Of a DNA stretch of 64,000 nt, positions 1 to 10,605 are shown piece after piece. The stretch spans positions 1,361,902 through 1,425,901 of the forward strand of contig NZ_KB235922.1 in assembly GCF_000332195.1 (NCBI RefSeq), given 5' to 3'. Both the position numbers and the translations under genes were made by a program. The notes under the pieces were generated by a model, which worked only from the letters and a program-made list of their open reading frames with translations, did not search any database and was not told where the DNA came from. Each line of letters starts with the position of its first letter. The first letter of the stretch is position 1. This stretch comes from Pleurocapsa sp. PCC 7319 (GTDB taxonomy: Bacteria; Cyanobacteriota; Cyanobacteriia; Cyanobacteriales; Xenococcaceae).

Positions 1-1334
<1,334 letters not shown>

Positions 1335-1337
<3 letters not shown>

Positions 1338-1368
1338 TCAGTAATCAGTAATCAGTAATCAGTAATCA
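1335..1368. repeat. Heptamer tandem repeat (TAATCAG)n
   Basis: Nearly five copies of TAATCAG lie between atpD and atpC, and the first unit contains the atpD stop codon. This is the short tandemly repeated repetitive (STRR) class known in cyanobacterial intergenic DNA. It does not look like a promoter or a terminator. Confidence 0.85.
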
Positions 1369-1451
1369 ACTACCAGTTAGCTTAGATTGATTGCTGATAA
1401 CTGTCTACTTGACGCTGATTAATAATAGATTAATAAATAATAGTTAAACAA

Positions 1452-1862
1452 ATGGCGTTAACCGTAAAAGTAATTACTCCAGACAAAACAGTCTTGGACG
1501 ATCAAGTAGAAGAGATTATTCTACCCAGCACCACTGGACAATTAGGGGTTCTTTCTGGTCACGCTCCTCTCCTAACTGCCTTAGAGGTTGGCGTAATGCG
1601 CGTTCGTCCAGATAAGGACTGGAAAGCGATCGCTCTGATGGGAGGGTTTGCTGAAGTAGAAAATAATGAAATCAAAATCTTAGTTAACGGAGCTGAATTA
1701 GGAGATAACATCGATAAAGATACTGCTCGTACAGAGTTTGAAAAGGCTCAAGCTCGTTTCCAGCAAGTCGAAAATAGTGACGTTCGCCAAGAGAAAATCC
1801 AGGCAGAAACTGCTATGAAGAAAGCCAGGGCTCGTTTTCAGGCTGCTGGTGGTATGGTTTAA
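1452..1862 (+). CDS. atpC: ATP synthase F1 subunit epsilon
   Basis: This is the central-stalk epsilon subunit, which couples rotation and inhibits ATP hydrolysis. The protein is 136 aa. It has the N-terminal beta-sandwich start [22 protein letters not shown], with the [13 protein letters not shown] motif at residues 32-44. The C-terminal helical hairpin (about 90-136) is rich in Ala, Lys and Arg. Length and neighbour (atpD upstream) match the cyanobacterial family. An 8-bp stem hairpin downstream probably ends the transcript. Confidence 0.97.
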   Translation: MALTVKVITPDKTVLDDQVEEIILPSTTGQLGVLSGHAPLLTALEVGVMRVRPDKDWKAIALMGGFAEVENNEIKILVNGAELGDNIDKDTARTEFEKAQARFQQVENSDVRQEKIQAETAMKKARARFQAAGGMV

Positions 1863-1912
1863 ATTAGGATGTTAATTCGTTGTTAAGCGAAAAAAACTGT
1901 ACTCAAAAAAAA

Positions 1913-1938
1913 GGGCAGAATTTAATGTTGTTCTGCCC
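1913..1938. terminator. Bidirectional hairpin between atpC and PSRP-3 gene
   Basis: GGGCAGAA and TTCTGCCC form a perfect 8-bp stem with a 10-nt loop. An A-run precedes it and AT-rich DNA follows, so it could terminate atpC on the plus strand and the convergent ribosomal-protein gene on the minus strand. Confidence 0.75.
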
Positions 1939-2018
1939 TAATCTATTTGATTATTTAAGAGAAATTATAATATTGGATTTAGAAGCTAAGATTTCGAAAA
2001 TCAATTATCTCTTAATAT

Positions 2019-2327
2019 TTAGTTGGTTCCAGTAAACATAATGTTGGGGAACTTTGTCTGTGCCTGGGTCATAGGAGTAGTTTTGCCTCTTTCTGTCCAA
2101 AAATTGATCACCTCTGTAGCTTGGTTAAGGATGTCAATACTTTCTGCTTCTTCAATCCAATGCTTTGATTCTAATTCGTCCTTAAGCTGTTGCCAAGCAT
2201 CATTGCGAGGCCAAAAGTAATAAGCTGTTAACGGACTTGTTCCTTTGCCTACTACCTGATCTACTGCGATCGCTACGTTCTTATCTAACCACAGGACTTT
2301 TAATATAAATCTTGACTCTGACTCCAA
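2019..2327 (-). CDS. 30S ribosomal protein PSRP-3 (Ycf65-like)
   Basis: This is a small-subunit ribosomal protein shared by cyanobacteria and plastids (plastid-specific ribosomal protein 3). The 102-aa product carries the family block [19 protein letters not shown] followed by [15 protein letters not shown] and [11 protein letters not shown]. The start is TTG: the preceding in-frame codon is TAA, and GGAGG lies five bases upstream of the TTG. It is convergent with atpC. Function is known from the family; nothing here suggests divergence. Confidence 0.92.
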   Translation of the reverse strand: MESESRFILKVLWLDKNVAIAVDQVVGKGTSPLTAYYFWPRNDAWQQLKDELESKHWIEEAESIDILNQATEVINFWTERGKTTPMTQAQTKFPNIMFTGTN

Positions 2328-2400
2328 TTAAGCCTCCGAAAATTACACTTAACTATTATTTAACATAATTAACCAATCCTAATTATACTAGATTGCGAAC

Positions 2401-3186
2401 ATGAATAAAGATCAATTAATAGCAATAGTCATTTTTGATATTGATGGTGTGATCAGAGATGTGGGGAATTCCTATCGTAAAGCGCTCGCCGATACCGTAG
2501 AAAAGTTTACCGCTGGTGGTTGGCGACCAACCATGGAAGACTTAGATAATCTTAAGTCAGAGGGAATTTGGAATAATGATTGGGAAGCATCTCAAGAATT
2601 AACCTATCGTTATTTTGAAGCCCTCGACAAAAGCCGAGAAGAAATAGCGTTAAATTATGAGAGCATAGTGGATTATTTTCAAGAACGTTACCGTGGCAAA
2701 AATCCTGAGCTATTTGACGGTTATATTGCCCAAGAACCTTTACTCGTATCTAACAATTATTTTCAGCAATTGACTAAAGATCAGATTGGTTGGGGCTTTT
2801 TTAGTGGTGCAACTAGAGGTTCAGCCGAATATATCTTAAAACAGCGATTACAGTTAAACAACCCTATTTTAGTGGCAATGGAAGATGCACCAAGTAAACC
2901 AGATCCAGCCGGAATGTTTGCTGCTGTGTCTAAGATTGAGACCATACCAGCAAATATACCTGTACTTTATTTAGGGGATACAGTGGCTGATATGTATACA
3001 GTAGTCAAAGCCCAAGAAATTAAACCAGGACGCAACTGGATTGGTGTCGGTATTCTTCCTCCTCATGTGCAAATCTCGGAGACAAGGAAAGCAGATTACG
3101 CTCAAAAATTAATGGCGGCTGGCGCGGAAATTGTTTTGAGCAATGTTGAAAAATTAGATCTGCCAATGATTAAAGAACTCATTTGA
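2401..3186 (+). CDS. HAD superfamily hydrolase (TIGR01548-like)
   Basis: This is a 261-aa haloacid-dehalogenase-type phosphohydrolase. Motif I FDIDGVIRDV is at residues 12-21 with the nucleophile Asp13 and the acid Asp15. Motif II FFSGATRG is near 138, and the Asp-containing YLGDTVADM near 190 fits motif IV. The sequence resembles the cyanobacterial HAD-IA family TIGR01548, whose substrate is unknown. It is divergent from the PSRP-3 gene, with about 70 bp between the starts. The substrate cannot be assigned from sequence. Confidence 0.85.
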   Translation: MNKDQLIAIVIFDIDGVIRDVGNSYRKALADTVEKFTAGGWRPTMEDLDNLKSEGIWNNDWEASQELTYRYFEALDKSREEIALNYESIVDYFQERYRGKNPELFDGYIAQEPLLVSNNYFQQLTKDQIGWGFFSGATRGSAEYILKQRLQLNNPILVAMEDAPSKPDPAGMFAAVSKIETIPANIPVLYLGDTVADMYTVVKAQEIKPGRNWIGVGILPPHVQISETRKADYAQKLMAAGAEIVLSNVEKLDLPMIKELI

Positions 3187-3220
3187 AACTTCAACAGCTA
3201 ATAGCATGATAAAAAGCGAT

Positions 3221-3243
3221 TACGTCCCGCGTAGCCTTCGGAT
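3221..3243. repeat. 23-nt dispersed repeat inserted in a HIP1 site, copy 1
   Basis: The sequence GCGAT-[23 nt]-CGC is a HIP1 octamer split by a 23-mer containing CCGCGTAGCCTTCGGAT. A second copy with the same flanks is at 27449-27471 inside a GNAT gene. The size and behaviour match the very small dispersed repeats reported in other cyanobacteria. Confidence 0.8.
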
Positions 3244-3345
3244 CGCCACTGGAAAAGGGGTAATCGCTGATCCAACAATATGTCTGATACATAAACAACA
3301 TATCAATTTAAACGTTACTAACTAGATACGAGGAATTGACCTACT

Positions 3346-3366
3346 CCCACGGCTAAAGCACGTGGG
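3346..3366. mobile_element. Possible IS200/IS605-type end remnant (hairpin)
   Basis: CCCACG, a GCTAAAGCA loop and CGTGGG are followed by CTTTCTTTT and preceded by GAATTGACCTACT. This resembles the subterminal hairpin at the right end of cyanobacterial IS200/IS605 (TnpB) elements. No transposase or TnpB reading frame is present, so it would be a solo end. It could equally act as a plain terminator. Confidence 0.45.
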
Positions 3367-3540
3367 CTTTCTTTTGCTGTAATCTCCAAAACTAAAAAAT
3401 TATTAAAAATATGAAATATTTATAGCAAAAGTCATCTCACAAGCATTGATAAAGCTTAAATTTGATATTTAAATTAATTGTACAAAAAGTTGATTCAGCC
3501 CTGTGTCAAGAAGCTTTAGCCATTTCTTTTGTAGAATATA

Positions 3541-4740
3541 ATGAGTACTAAAAAACTAATCTGTCCCCGTTGTAGCTATAGTGAAAATTCACTTTCAGCT
3601 AGAAAATGTGAATGTTGTGGAATGTCTTTTCTGGCGGCTTCTGTCAAAAGACCGATTTTTGCTTCAAAAAAATCAGAGACAAGTAGTCCAAAAGCTAGAG
3701 GAATTACTCAAAAATATTTAAAATTTATTCTGATTGGTTTGGCTGTTGGTCTAGCTACGGGAATTATAGGCAGTCTCATCTTACAAGAGCGCAACAGCAG
3801 TCTAGTCAATACGCAGTCAAAAAAGTCTATAGCAGAAGATGATTCTCAGCTAGAATTTGAGGCTAGTTTAGCAGAAGTTGAAAATGTTCCTCAAGGATTA
3901 TTTTGGTACGGTAGTTCTATTCCTTTTTCTCCTTTGCATACTCCAGAAATCTCAAAGGAAATAAATCGAGCCTTTCCAGGATTTAAAACACAATATAAAG
4001 AACCTCCAGCATATACTAAACCAGGCTCTAGTACTAGCGTAGCTATGCTGCTTGATGGAATGGTTAGTTTTGCCGAACTATCCCGACCATTAAGGGATTC
4101 TGAGTATGAAATAGCTAGAAGAAGAGCTGTCACTTTGCAACAAATTCCCATTGCCAGTGATGGAATCGTATTTTTTGTTAATTCTGCTTTACCAGTAGAT
4201 AGGCTGACGATAAACCAGGTAAGAAACATGATTCTGGGCGAAATTACTAATTGGCAACAGGTAGGTGGACCAAATTTACCAGTAGTACCATTTGTCTTCG
4301 ATCCGAAAATAGCTCCCAGTACCTTACTACTTCTGTTTGGGGAGCCTGAATTAGAACGGTTTAGCGAAGACGCACAATATGTAAGAGACTATACAGATGC
4401 TATCCGTAAGGTTAGTGCAACTCCTGGTGGTATTAGCTATGCTTCTGCAGCTATAATTGCCAATCAGCGAAGTGTCGAACCATTACTTTTAGCCAGGGGA
4501 AATTCTCGTGATTATGTTAACCCTTTCACTAAAAGGGCATCTGATGAGTCACCGAGAAAGATCAATACTAAAGATTTGCAAAACGGTAATTATCCTTTAT
4601 TGCGTCGCTTCTTTATTGGCGTTCGTCTTGACGGAACTATCGATGAACTAGCAGGATTAGCTTATGCTAATATTTGGCTATCAGATTTAGGACAAAAACA
4701 AATCGAGAAAGCTGGGTTTGTGCCGATAAAAAGTTTTTAA
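3541..4740 (+). CDS. Zinc-ribbon, membrane-anchored PstS-like substrate-binding protein
   Basis: The 399-aa product has three parts. Residues 7-30 form a zinc ribbon with two Cys pairs (CPRC and CECCG). One transmembrane helix lies near 62-85 (FILIGLAVGLATGIIGSLIL). From about 115 onward is a periplasmic phosphate-binding-like domain with blocks such as GSSTSVAMLLDG and ILGEITNWQQVGG, typical of PstS folds. The Cys-rich head should sit in the cytoplasm and the binding domain outside. No pstCAB genes adjoin it, so it may sense rather than transport. The ligand is unknown. Confidence 0.8.
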   Translation: MSTKKLICPRCSYSENSLSARKCECCGMSFLAASVKRPIFASKKSETSSPKARGITQKYLKFILIGLAVGLATGIIGSLILQERNSSLVNTQSKKSIAEDDSQLEFEASLAEVENVPQGLFWYGSSIPFSPLHTPEISKEINRAFPGFKTQYKEPPAYTKPGSSTSVAMLLDGMVSFAELSRPLRDSEYEIARRRAVTLQQIPIASDGIVFFVNSALPVDRLTINQVRNMILGEITNWQQVGGPNLPVVPFVFDPKIAPSTLLLLFGEPELERFSEDAQYVRDYTDAIRKVSATPGGISYASAAIIANQRSVEPLLLARGNSRDYVNPFTKRASDESPRKINTKDLQNGNYPLLRRFFIGVRLDGTIDELAGLAYANIWLSDLGQKQIEKAGFVPIKSF

Positions 4741-4816
4741 GCTGAAAAGTTGGGTATAGTCATTCCAATTAATTTCCTTATGGTAGATCTGTATTAGCAG
4801 CAGCCTAAAATATTAC

Positions 4817-4858
4817 TTGCTATTTGCTATTTGCTATTTGCTATTTGCTATTTGCTAC
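4817..4858. repeat. Heptamer tandem repeat (TTGCTAT)n
   Basis: About six head-to-tail copies of TTGCTAT lie between the PstS-like gene and the TRAP permease gene. It is a cyanobacterial STRR-type array with no coding potential. Confidence 0.9.
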
Positions 4859-4933
4859 TTTTTCCGAAAATCGTCTGAGTGCTATTTGAAATTACTATAA
4901 ATTCGTAGTATTTCAGCTGAAAAATTATTAACT

Positions 4934-6757
4934 TTAAATTGACTGTACTAGTTTAAAAACTATTAGTGATAGGGTGAATAATACCACCCTTACTAGTCTA
5001 TTCAAAGGTCGCCCGCAAAATCCGACAATAGCAGTAGTCAAAATAAAAAGCCCGATTGAACCAAAACCAAAGACTAATAATCGTTCGCCCCAACTTCCAT
5101 CTATCAAGGCAGTGTAGGCAAACAACAAGGGCATAATATACAAACCCTTAGCTAATTTCCAAGCGCAAACCGCTGCTTTCAGAGGAGAAGTTTTCGCAAT
5201 TCCTGCCGCTGCATAGGCTGCTAGACAAACAGGAGGGGTAACATTGGAATCTTGTGAAAGCCAAAAAATAATCAGGTGCGCTGCTAAAAGGGAAATACCC
5301 ATGTTTTCTAGAGCTGGTGCCGCTAAAACCGCTAGCATAATGTAGGCAGCAGTAACAGGCAAACCCATTCCCAGAATCAAAGAAGCCAAGGCAATTGAGA
5401 TCAAAGCCAAAAATAAGTTACCGCCCGACCAATCTATCAGTATCTGGGAAAAAGTAATCGACATTCCCGTCGTAGCAATAGTACCGATAATTAATCCTGC
5501 TGCTACTAATAAAATCCCCGTGACCACCATATTTTTGGCTCCTAGTGCCAAAGCATCAAGAATATCTTTAAGCTTCATCGGGCGATCGCTCAACCAGGAG
5601 CTAACAATGACGGCTAAGATACTATATCCTGCGGCATAGGTAGGTGTATAACCAAGGATTAATAACCCTACCAAAACTGTAATCGGCAGGATAAAAGTAA
5701 TCCCTTCTTGGCGTAGATGAGGAATTTGAGTTGTGGGTTCATCTACTATCCTTAGTTGATTCTTACCTGCGGTTAACCAGACATAAAAACCGACAGTGGC
5801 AAAATACATTAACGCTGGCAGGAAAGCCACGCTGATAATGGTTTGATAGGGGAATCCCGTCCACTGACTCATAATAAAAGCCCCAGCACCCATCACCGGA
5901 GGCATTAATTGTCCGCCAACTGAAGCTGCCGTTTCTACTCCCGCTGCAAAATCGGCTTGAAAACCAGTCCGTTTCATCATGGGAATCGTAATCGAACCAG
6001 TAGATACGGTATTGGCGATCGCACTCCCCGAGATTGTTCCCATAAGCCCCGAAGCCAAGACTGCCACTAAACCAGAACCACCCGTTATTTTCTTAGTCAG
6101 AGCTTTGGCCAGCTTGATAATAAAGTCAGTTCCTCCTCCAATCAACAGAAAAGAAGCAAACAGAACGAACATAAACACAGATGTAGAAGAAATAGAAGTG
6201 GTCGTCCCAAATAGCCCTTCATCGGTAAAACACATCCGATAGAGAACCCTAGTTAACCTCAGACCTCGAAAATAAAATGCACCATCGATAAACTTACCCC
6301 ACCACAAAATATAGCTCAGAAAAAAAATACCGAGTAAGGGGATGACGATACCCGAAGTTCTTCGTGCCAGTTCTAAAGTCAAAACAATGGCAACCACACC
6401 CACTACTGAATCGATTCCCGTCAGCTCTAGATTGCGTTCAATTAAAGCATCCTCAACCAAGATAAAGTAGACAGATGAAAATAACATCAACATACTTAGC
6501 CCAAGGTCGACGATGATAGACGAACGAGCCTTAAAACCTTCTTGCAAAGGATAAATCAAAAAACCGATCGCACCCAGCATTCCTAAATGAAGGCTATTGC
6601 GCCAAAACTCACTGATCGTACCAAAGGTATTAACCCATAGGTGAAACAAAGAGATGACAATAGCTAGCCCGTAAATCAAAGGTTTAAGTTTTTTTCTTAA
6701 TGTTCCTGTCGCTAGGTATTTTGAGGTTTCGCTTTGGTTCACGGTTGATTTGTACAT
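4934..6757 (-). CDS. TRAP transporter fused 4TM/12TM permease (TAXI type)
   Basis: The 607-aa membrane protein joins the small (DctQ-like) and large (DctM-like) TRAP permease subunits. Early helices (about 28-130) precede the DctM region with GGGTDFIIKLAKAL and LMGTISGSAIANT, followed by QLMPPVMGAGAF and LGMGLPVTAAYIM. Such fused permeases take up organic acids by secondary transport with a periplasmic TAXI solute-binding protein. No TAXI gene is adjacent; the PstS-like neighbour is convergent and of another family, so the partner must be elsewhere. The start at 6757 is divergent from ftsY. Confidence 0.92.
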   Translation of the reverse strand: MYKSTVNQSETSKYLATGTLRKKLKPLIYGLAIVISLFHLWVNTFGTISEFWRNSLHLGMLGAIGFLIYPLQEGFKARSSIIVDLGLSMLMLFSSVYFILVEDALIERNLELTGIDSVVGVVAIVLTLELARRTSGIVIPLLGIFFLSYILWWGKFIDGAFYFRGLRLTRVLYRMCFTDEGLFGTTTSISSTSVFMFVLFASFLLIGGGTDFIIKLAKALTKKITGGSGLVAVLASGLMGTISGSAIANTVSTGSITIPMMKRTGFQADFAAGVETAASVGGQLMPPVMGAGAFIMSQWTGFPYQTIISVAFLPALMYFATVGFYVWLTAGKNQLRIVDEPTTQIPHLRQEGITFILPITVLVGLLILGYTPTYAAGYSILAVIVSSWLSDRPMKLKDILDALALGAKNMVVTGILLVAAGLIIGTIATTGMSITFSQILIDWSGGNLFLALISIALASLILGMGLPVTAAYIMLAVLAAPALENMGISLLAAHLIIFWLSQDSNVTPPVCLAAYAAAGIAKTSPLKAAVCAWKLAKGLYIMPLLFAYTALIDGSWGERLLVFGFGSIGLFILTTAIVGFCGRPLNRLVRVVLFTLSLIVFKLVQSI

Positions 6758-6892
6758 TAAAAAACTTTCTACTTAAGTAGCTGGTTGTAGTGTAATTACC
6801 ACCAAGCAAGAAAAACAATAGTGGATTTAACCTTGGTATTATCATTAAACTGATAAAAATGATTAAAAAAAAGATTCATCTTCTCCTACACA

Positions 6893-8473
6893 ATGTTTAA
6901 TTGGTTTCGCCGTAACGAAAAAGCAAAACAACCAGCTGAAGCTCAACCAGCTGAAGCTCAACCAGAAGTTTCTAAGAAATCGACTGAGTCATCTGAGAAG
7001 GAAATAACCGAACCAGATTATCTTGCTTTTGCTAAAGCTGCTTATCAAAATATTCAGCAACGTAAAGCTGATACTGGATCTACTAATGAGTCAAAAGAAG
7101 CAGAAGACAAGGAAGAAAGCACATCTGAAACGGCAAAAATAGAAGAAGGAACTACGACGGTAGCAGCAAAAGAAACAACTACTCAGTCTGACACAAAAGA
7201 AACAGAAACAACCGTAGTAGAACCTGAGGCAAAAACTGAAGTTATTGCCACGCAAGAAGAGCCTGAGACATCCAATTTAGCTAAAAAAATAGATACAGTT
7301 ACTACAGAAGATAAGCAGCAAGAGGCAGTAGTTGCGAAAGAAATTACTGAACCAAATGCCAATGTTCCTGCTTGGATGCAAAAATCTCAGGGACTTGAAA
7401 AGCTCAAAGAAACCGCTATTGAAGCTCCTCAAGAAGAAGCCATAACAGAAAAAGCCGAAGAAACAGAATTAGATGAAGATTTTATCTGGTCATCTAAAGT
7501 ATTAGCTAAGAGTGGTAGAACGGCAGAAGATGTCTCAGAGGAAGAAATTAGTTGGTTAACCAAACTACGCCAGGGGTTAGGGAAAACTCGTATTGGCTTA
7601 GTTAATCAGCTAAAATCTATTGTGGGAAAAGGACCTCTCAATGAAGACGCCGTAATGGAAATTGAGAGTTTGCTGCTGCAAGCTGATGTGGGAATTGAAG
7701 CGACAGACTATATTATTGAGACTTTACAAGCAAAACTTAAAGAAGAAGCTTTACCACCAGATCAAGCGATCGCCTATTTGAAAAATATTTTGCAAGATAT
7801 TTTGGACAAACCTCTTGAAGGGAAAAAGAATAATGCTTTTGTCCCAGAACAAGGTGAGTTTAATATTTGGCTCTTGACCGGAGTAAATGGAGCCGGGAAA
7901 ACTACTACTATTGGTAAACTAGCAAATCTAGGTCAGAAATCTGGCTATAGCTGTTTGATCGCTGCCGCCGATACCTTTCGTGCCGCAGCGGTGCAACAAG
8001 TACAAGTGTGGGGAGAACGAACTAATACGCCTGTAATTGCCAACCCTGGCAAGAATACCGACCCAGCGGCAGTAGTATATGATGCGATCGCTGCCGCTAC
8101 AGCTAAAGACACCGAATTACTCTTAGTAGATACAGCTGGAAGGCTTCAAAATAAGCAAAATTTGATGGCAGAACTGTCAAAAATTCGTCGTATTATCGAT
8201 AAAAAAGCTCCCGATGCTAAAGTAGAATCTTTACTGGTTTTAGATGCTACCTTAGGGCAAAATGGCTTGCGCCAAGCACAGGTATTTTCTAAAGCAGCTA
8301 ACCTAAGTGGTGTTGTATTAACTAAACTGGACGGAAGTGCGAAAGGTGGTGTAGCTTTGGCAGTAACTCAACAGTTAAATCTACCAATTCGCTTTATTGG
8401 AGCCGGGGAGGGGATCGAAGATTTACGTCCTTTTTCTAGCTATGAATTTGTGGAAGCTTTACTTAATGGTTAA
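6893..8473 (+). CDS. ftsY: Signal recognition particle receptor FtsY
   Basis: This is the SRP-receptor GTPase that docks ribosome-SRP complexes at the membrane. The protein is 526 aa. It has a long, acidic, Glu/Thr/Lys-rich A domain (about 10-190), then the NG domain with an SRP54 N-type helical bundle (about 215-310). The P-loop GVNGAGKTTT is near 330, DTAGR near 412 and TKLDG near 476. Residues 15-25 include a direct repeat of PAEAQ. It is preceded by the divergent TRAP permease and followed by a 273-bp gap. Function is as in the family. Confidence 0.97.
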   Translation: MFNWFRRNEKAKQPAEAQPAEAQPEVSKKSTESSEKEITEPDYLAFAKAAYQNIQQRKADTGSTNESKEAEDKEESTSETAKIEEGTTTVAAKETTTQSDTKETETTVVEPEAKTEVIATQEEPETSNLAKKIDTVTTEDKQQEAVVAKEITEPNANVPAWMQKSQGLEKLKETAIEAPQEEAITEKAEETELDEDFIWSSKVLAKSGRTAEDVSEEEISWLTKLRQGLGKTRIGLVNQLKSIVGKGPLNEDAVMEIESLLLQADVGIEATDYIIETLQAKLKEEALPPDQAIAYLKNILQDILDKPLEGKKNNAFVPEQGEFNIWLLTGVNGAGKTTTIGKLANLGQKSGYSCLIAAADTFRAAAVQQVQVWGERTNTPVIANPGKNTDPAAVVYDAIAAATAKDTELLLVDTAGRLQNKQNLMAELSKIRRIIDKKAPDAKVESLLVLDATLGQNGLRQAQVFSKAANLSGVVLTKLDGSAKGGVALAVTQQLNLPIRFIGAGEGIEDLRPFSSYEFVEALLNG

Positions 8474-8746
8474 CTAAAACTCTATATTTGTGAATGTTTG
8501 ATATTAATTGATATTAATTAATATGTTTTTATGGTATTTTCTTGGCGTATTAGCTAATTCGAGTTATCATAAATCAACCAATATTTCCAATATTTCGGTA
8601 AATAAAATATAAAAGCTGTCTTTAAGTGTTTTTAGCAAGATAGTTATAAATTAGATAAACTTAGGAGTTTTTTAGAGACTGTTAAGTTAAATATCTTCGT
8701 ATTACTGTGTTTTGCATATATTTCTGACTGATGAATTGAAAAACTA

Positions 8747-10195
8747 ATGTCTAAGTTTGTAGAGGCAATGACTGTCGTACCTTCTCATAGCCATCCCTCT
8801 CAAGATAATAATAGTGTTGCTCCATCCTCTCTAGAGGATAGTAATCCTATTTTGGCACTAAAAGAGTTAGTGGCTAATCTACAAAGAGAGCAAAACAAGG
8901 TTCAAGATTTATTAAGCTCCCTAGGATTTGCCCTACGTAGTTTTAGTAATTTGAATCAATTTTTAGAATTAACTCCCTTAATGGCAGCCAGAGTTACTGA
9001 TGCCATTGGCGGAGCATTAGTTTTATATAAAGGAAATAGAGTACATCTAGAACAAATTCATTGTCAGGATAATCAGCTAGGTCTTGAAGTACGCCGCGTA
9101 TTTGAAAAAGTAAACTATCAGATCAACGAATCTTCTATTAGTCATCGTAAAACTGTTAATGCCTCTTCCCAACTATCAGAGATTATTGATGACCAAATTT
9201 GCCAAGAATTAAGCTCAGGTATTCAGTTTTTTGGCACTCCGATCTTAGTCAGAAACGTCGAGCAAGGTCGCCTTTATGTATTTAGTACTGAGCTGGACTA
9301 TATTTGGACACCAACCAGAAGAAAATTAACTCAACTTGTAGCGGATCAGACCGCAGTAGCGATCGCTAATCACGAATTAACTGTTGAATTACGCTCCAAA
9401 GAAAGACAAGACCGTGAATTAGAAATCGCTTCGGAAATTCAATTGCGCCTTTTGCCGAGTAAGTGTCCTCAGATTCAGGGGTTAGCAATTGCCGCTAAAT
9501 GCGAAACAGCAAGTCGTGTGGGCGGAGACTATTATGATTTTATTCCTACCAATTATGACCGTTTAGGGAACGGACAACCAGAAGCAGCATCTGTTGTTCC
9601 TTGGAGTATTGTGATTGGTGATGTCATGGGTAAAGGTGTTCCCGCAGGACTAATCATGACTATGACCAGAGGAATGCTTAGAGCTGAAGTTTTAAACCGT
9701 CATTCTCCAGCTCAAATTATGCGACATCTCAATCGAGTGATGTATGCAGATCTAGAAAATTCTCACCGCTTTGTGAGTATGTTTTACTCGGAGTACGATC
9801 CTCAAAAGCAAACTCTTTCTTTTACTAATGCTGCTCATAATCCTCCTTTGCTGTGGCGTAAAGCAACTGATACCCTAGAAAAATTAGATAGTTGGGGGAT
9901 GCTTATCGGTCTAGACATGGAATCAGAATACGAAGATGCTACGGTACAGCTGGCTATTGGGGATACAGTTATTTATTACACTGATGGTTTTACTGATGCT
10001 GCCAATGAAAATGGCGATCGCTTCGATGAAGAAAACCTTTGCCTCTCTTTTAAATGGGCTTGTCAGCACCTCGAAACCCCAGAAGAAATTTTGGAGCATG
10101 TTTTCTTACAGGTAAAACAGTTTAGCGGTGCTAATAATAATAGTGGCGATGATATGACTTCTATTGTGATGCAAGTTCAGCCCATTAAGAGTTAA
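8747..10195 (+). CDS. GAF domain PP2C-type (SpoIIE/RsbU) protein phosphatase
   Basis: The 482-aa protein has a low-complexity N terminus, a GAF sensor domain (about 55-215), a short linker (about 216-232) and a C-terminal SpoIIE/RsbU phosphatase domain (about 235-480). Metal-binding motifs are visible: GGDYYDF, IGDVMGKGVPAGL and YYTDGFTDAAN with a late NNSGDDMTSIV. Proteins of this type dephosphorylate anti-sigma-factor antagonists in partner-switching pathways. No such antagonist or anti-sigma gene adjoins it, so the target is unknown. The ATG at 8747 is the most upstream plausible start. Confidence 0.9.
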   Translation: MSKFVEAMTVVPSHSHPSQDNNSVAPSSLEDSNPILALKELVANLQREQNKVQDLLSSLGFALRSFSNLNQFLELTPLMAARVTDAIGGALVLYKGNRVHLEQIHCQDNQLGLEVRRVFEKVNYQINESSISHRKTVNASSQLSEIIDDQICQELSSGIQFFGTPILVRNVEQGRLYVFSTELDYIWTPTRRKLTQLVADQTAVAIANHELTVELRSKERQDRELEIASEIQLRLLPSKCPQIQGLAIAAKCETASRVGGDYYDFIPTNYDRLGNGQPEAASVVPWSIVIGDVMGKGVPAGLIMTMTRGMLRAEVLNRHSPAQIMRHLNRVMYADLENSHRFVSMFYSEYDPQKQTLSFTNAAHNPPLLWRKATDTLEKLDSWGMLIGLDMESEYEDATVQLAIGDTVIYYTDGFTDAANENGDRFDEENLCLSFKWACQHLETPEEILEHVFLQVKQFSGANNNSGDDMTSIVMQVQPIKS

Positions 10196-10291
10196 TAATT
10201 AACAGTTAATAATTAGTTATTATTCTGGTGGCGGTTTGAGTTAACTGAGATTAAATTGGGTTCAGTTTTGACAATAGAACGATTGAATCTT

Positions 10292-10510
10292 ATGGAAACG
10301 TTATTTAACGCTCAACTCTTACCGGTAATGATCGAATTTCACCACAATTACCTTTTACCCGTCTCTAGTCTTTTAGCACAGAGCATTGAAGATCCTGATA
10401 TTTTAGGTCAAATTCAAGATGCTTGGTACAATTTTATTGATTCAGGACAAGTTTGGGCGTTATTAATCGGTATGTTTTTTGGCTATACTTTTAAAGGTTT
10501 TACGGGTTAG
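10292..10510 (+). CDS. Small conserved membrane protein of unknown function
   Basis: This is a 72-aa protein if translation begins at the ATG at 10292; a TTG at 10256 would add 12 residues. It has a hydrophobic stretch in the N-terminal third and a C-terminal helix VWALLIGMFFGYTFKGF. It lies 95 bp before argH in the same direction. I recognise no domain. The coding case rests on amino-acid composition and position. Confidence 0.55.
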   Translation: METLFNAQLLPVMIEFHHNYLLPVSSLLAQSIEDPDILGQIQDAWYNFIDSGQVWALLIGMFFGYTFKGFTG

Positions 10511-10530
10511 TATAGCTGCTTACAGGAAAG

Positions 10531-10558
10531 AAGTAACAAGTAACAAGTAACAAGTAAG
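10531..10558. repeat. Heptamer tandem repeat (AAGTAAC)n
   Basis: Three exact copies of AAGTAAC and one variant lie just upstream of argH. They are of the same STRR class as the other arrays in the window. Confidence 0.85.
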
Positions 10559-10605
10559 AGTTTAGATTTAAAATAATCTAGTCGTGTAATCGTTTATATT
10601 CTACT

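Larger units (their letters stand above)
3187..3540. other. Intergenic region with small dispersed repeat and hairpins
   Basis: This 354-bp gap has no convincing gene. It holds a 9-bp inverted pair (AGCGATTAC at 3215-3223, GTAATCGCT at 3260-3268) that may end the HAD transcript. Between those arms is a 23-nt element inserted in a HIP1-like site. A CCCACG/CGTGGG hairpin lies at 3346-3366, and AT-rich DNA precedes the next gene. Confidence 0.7.
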
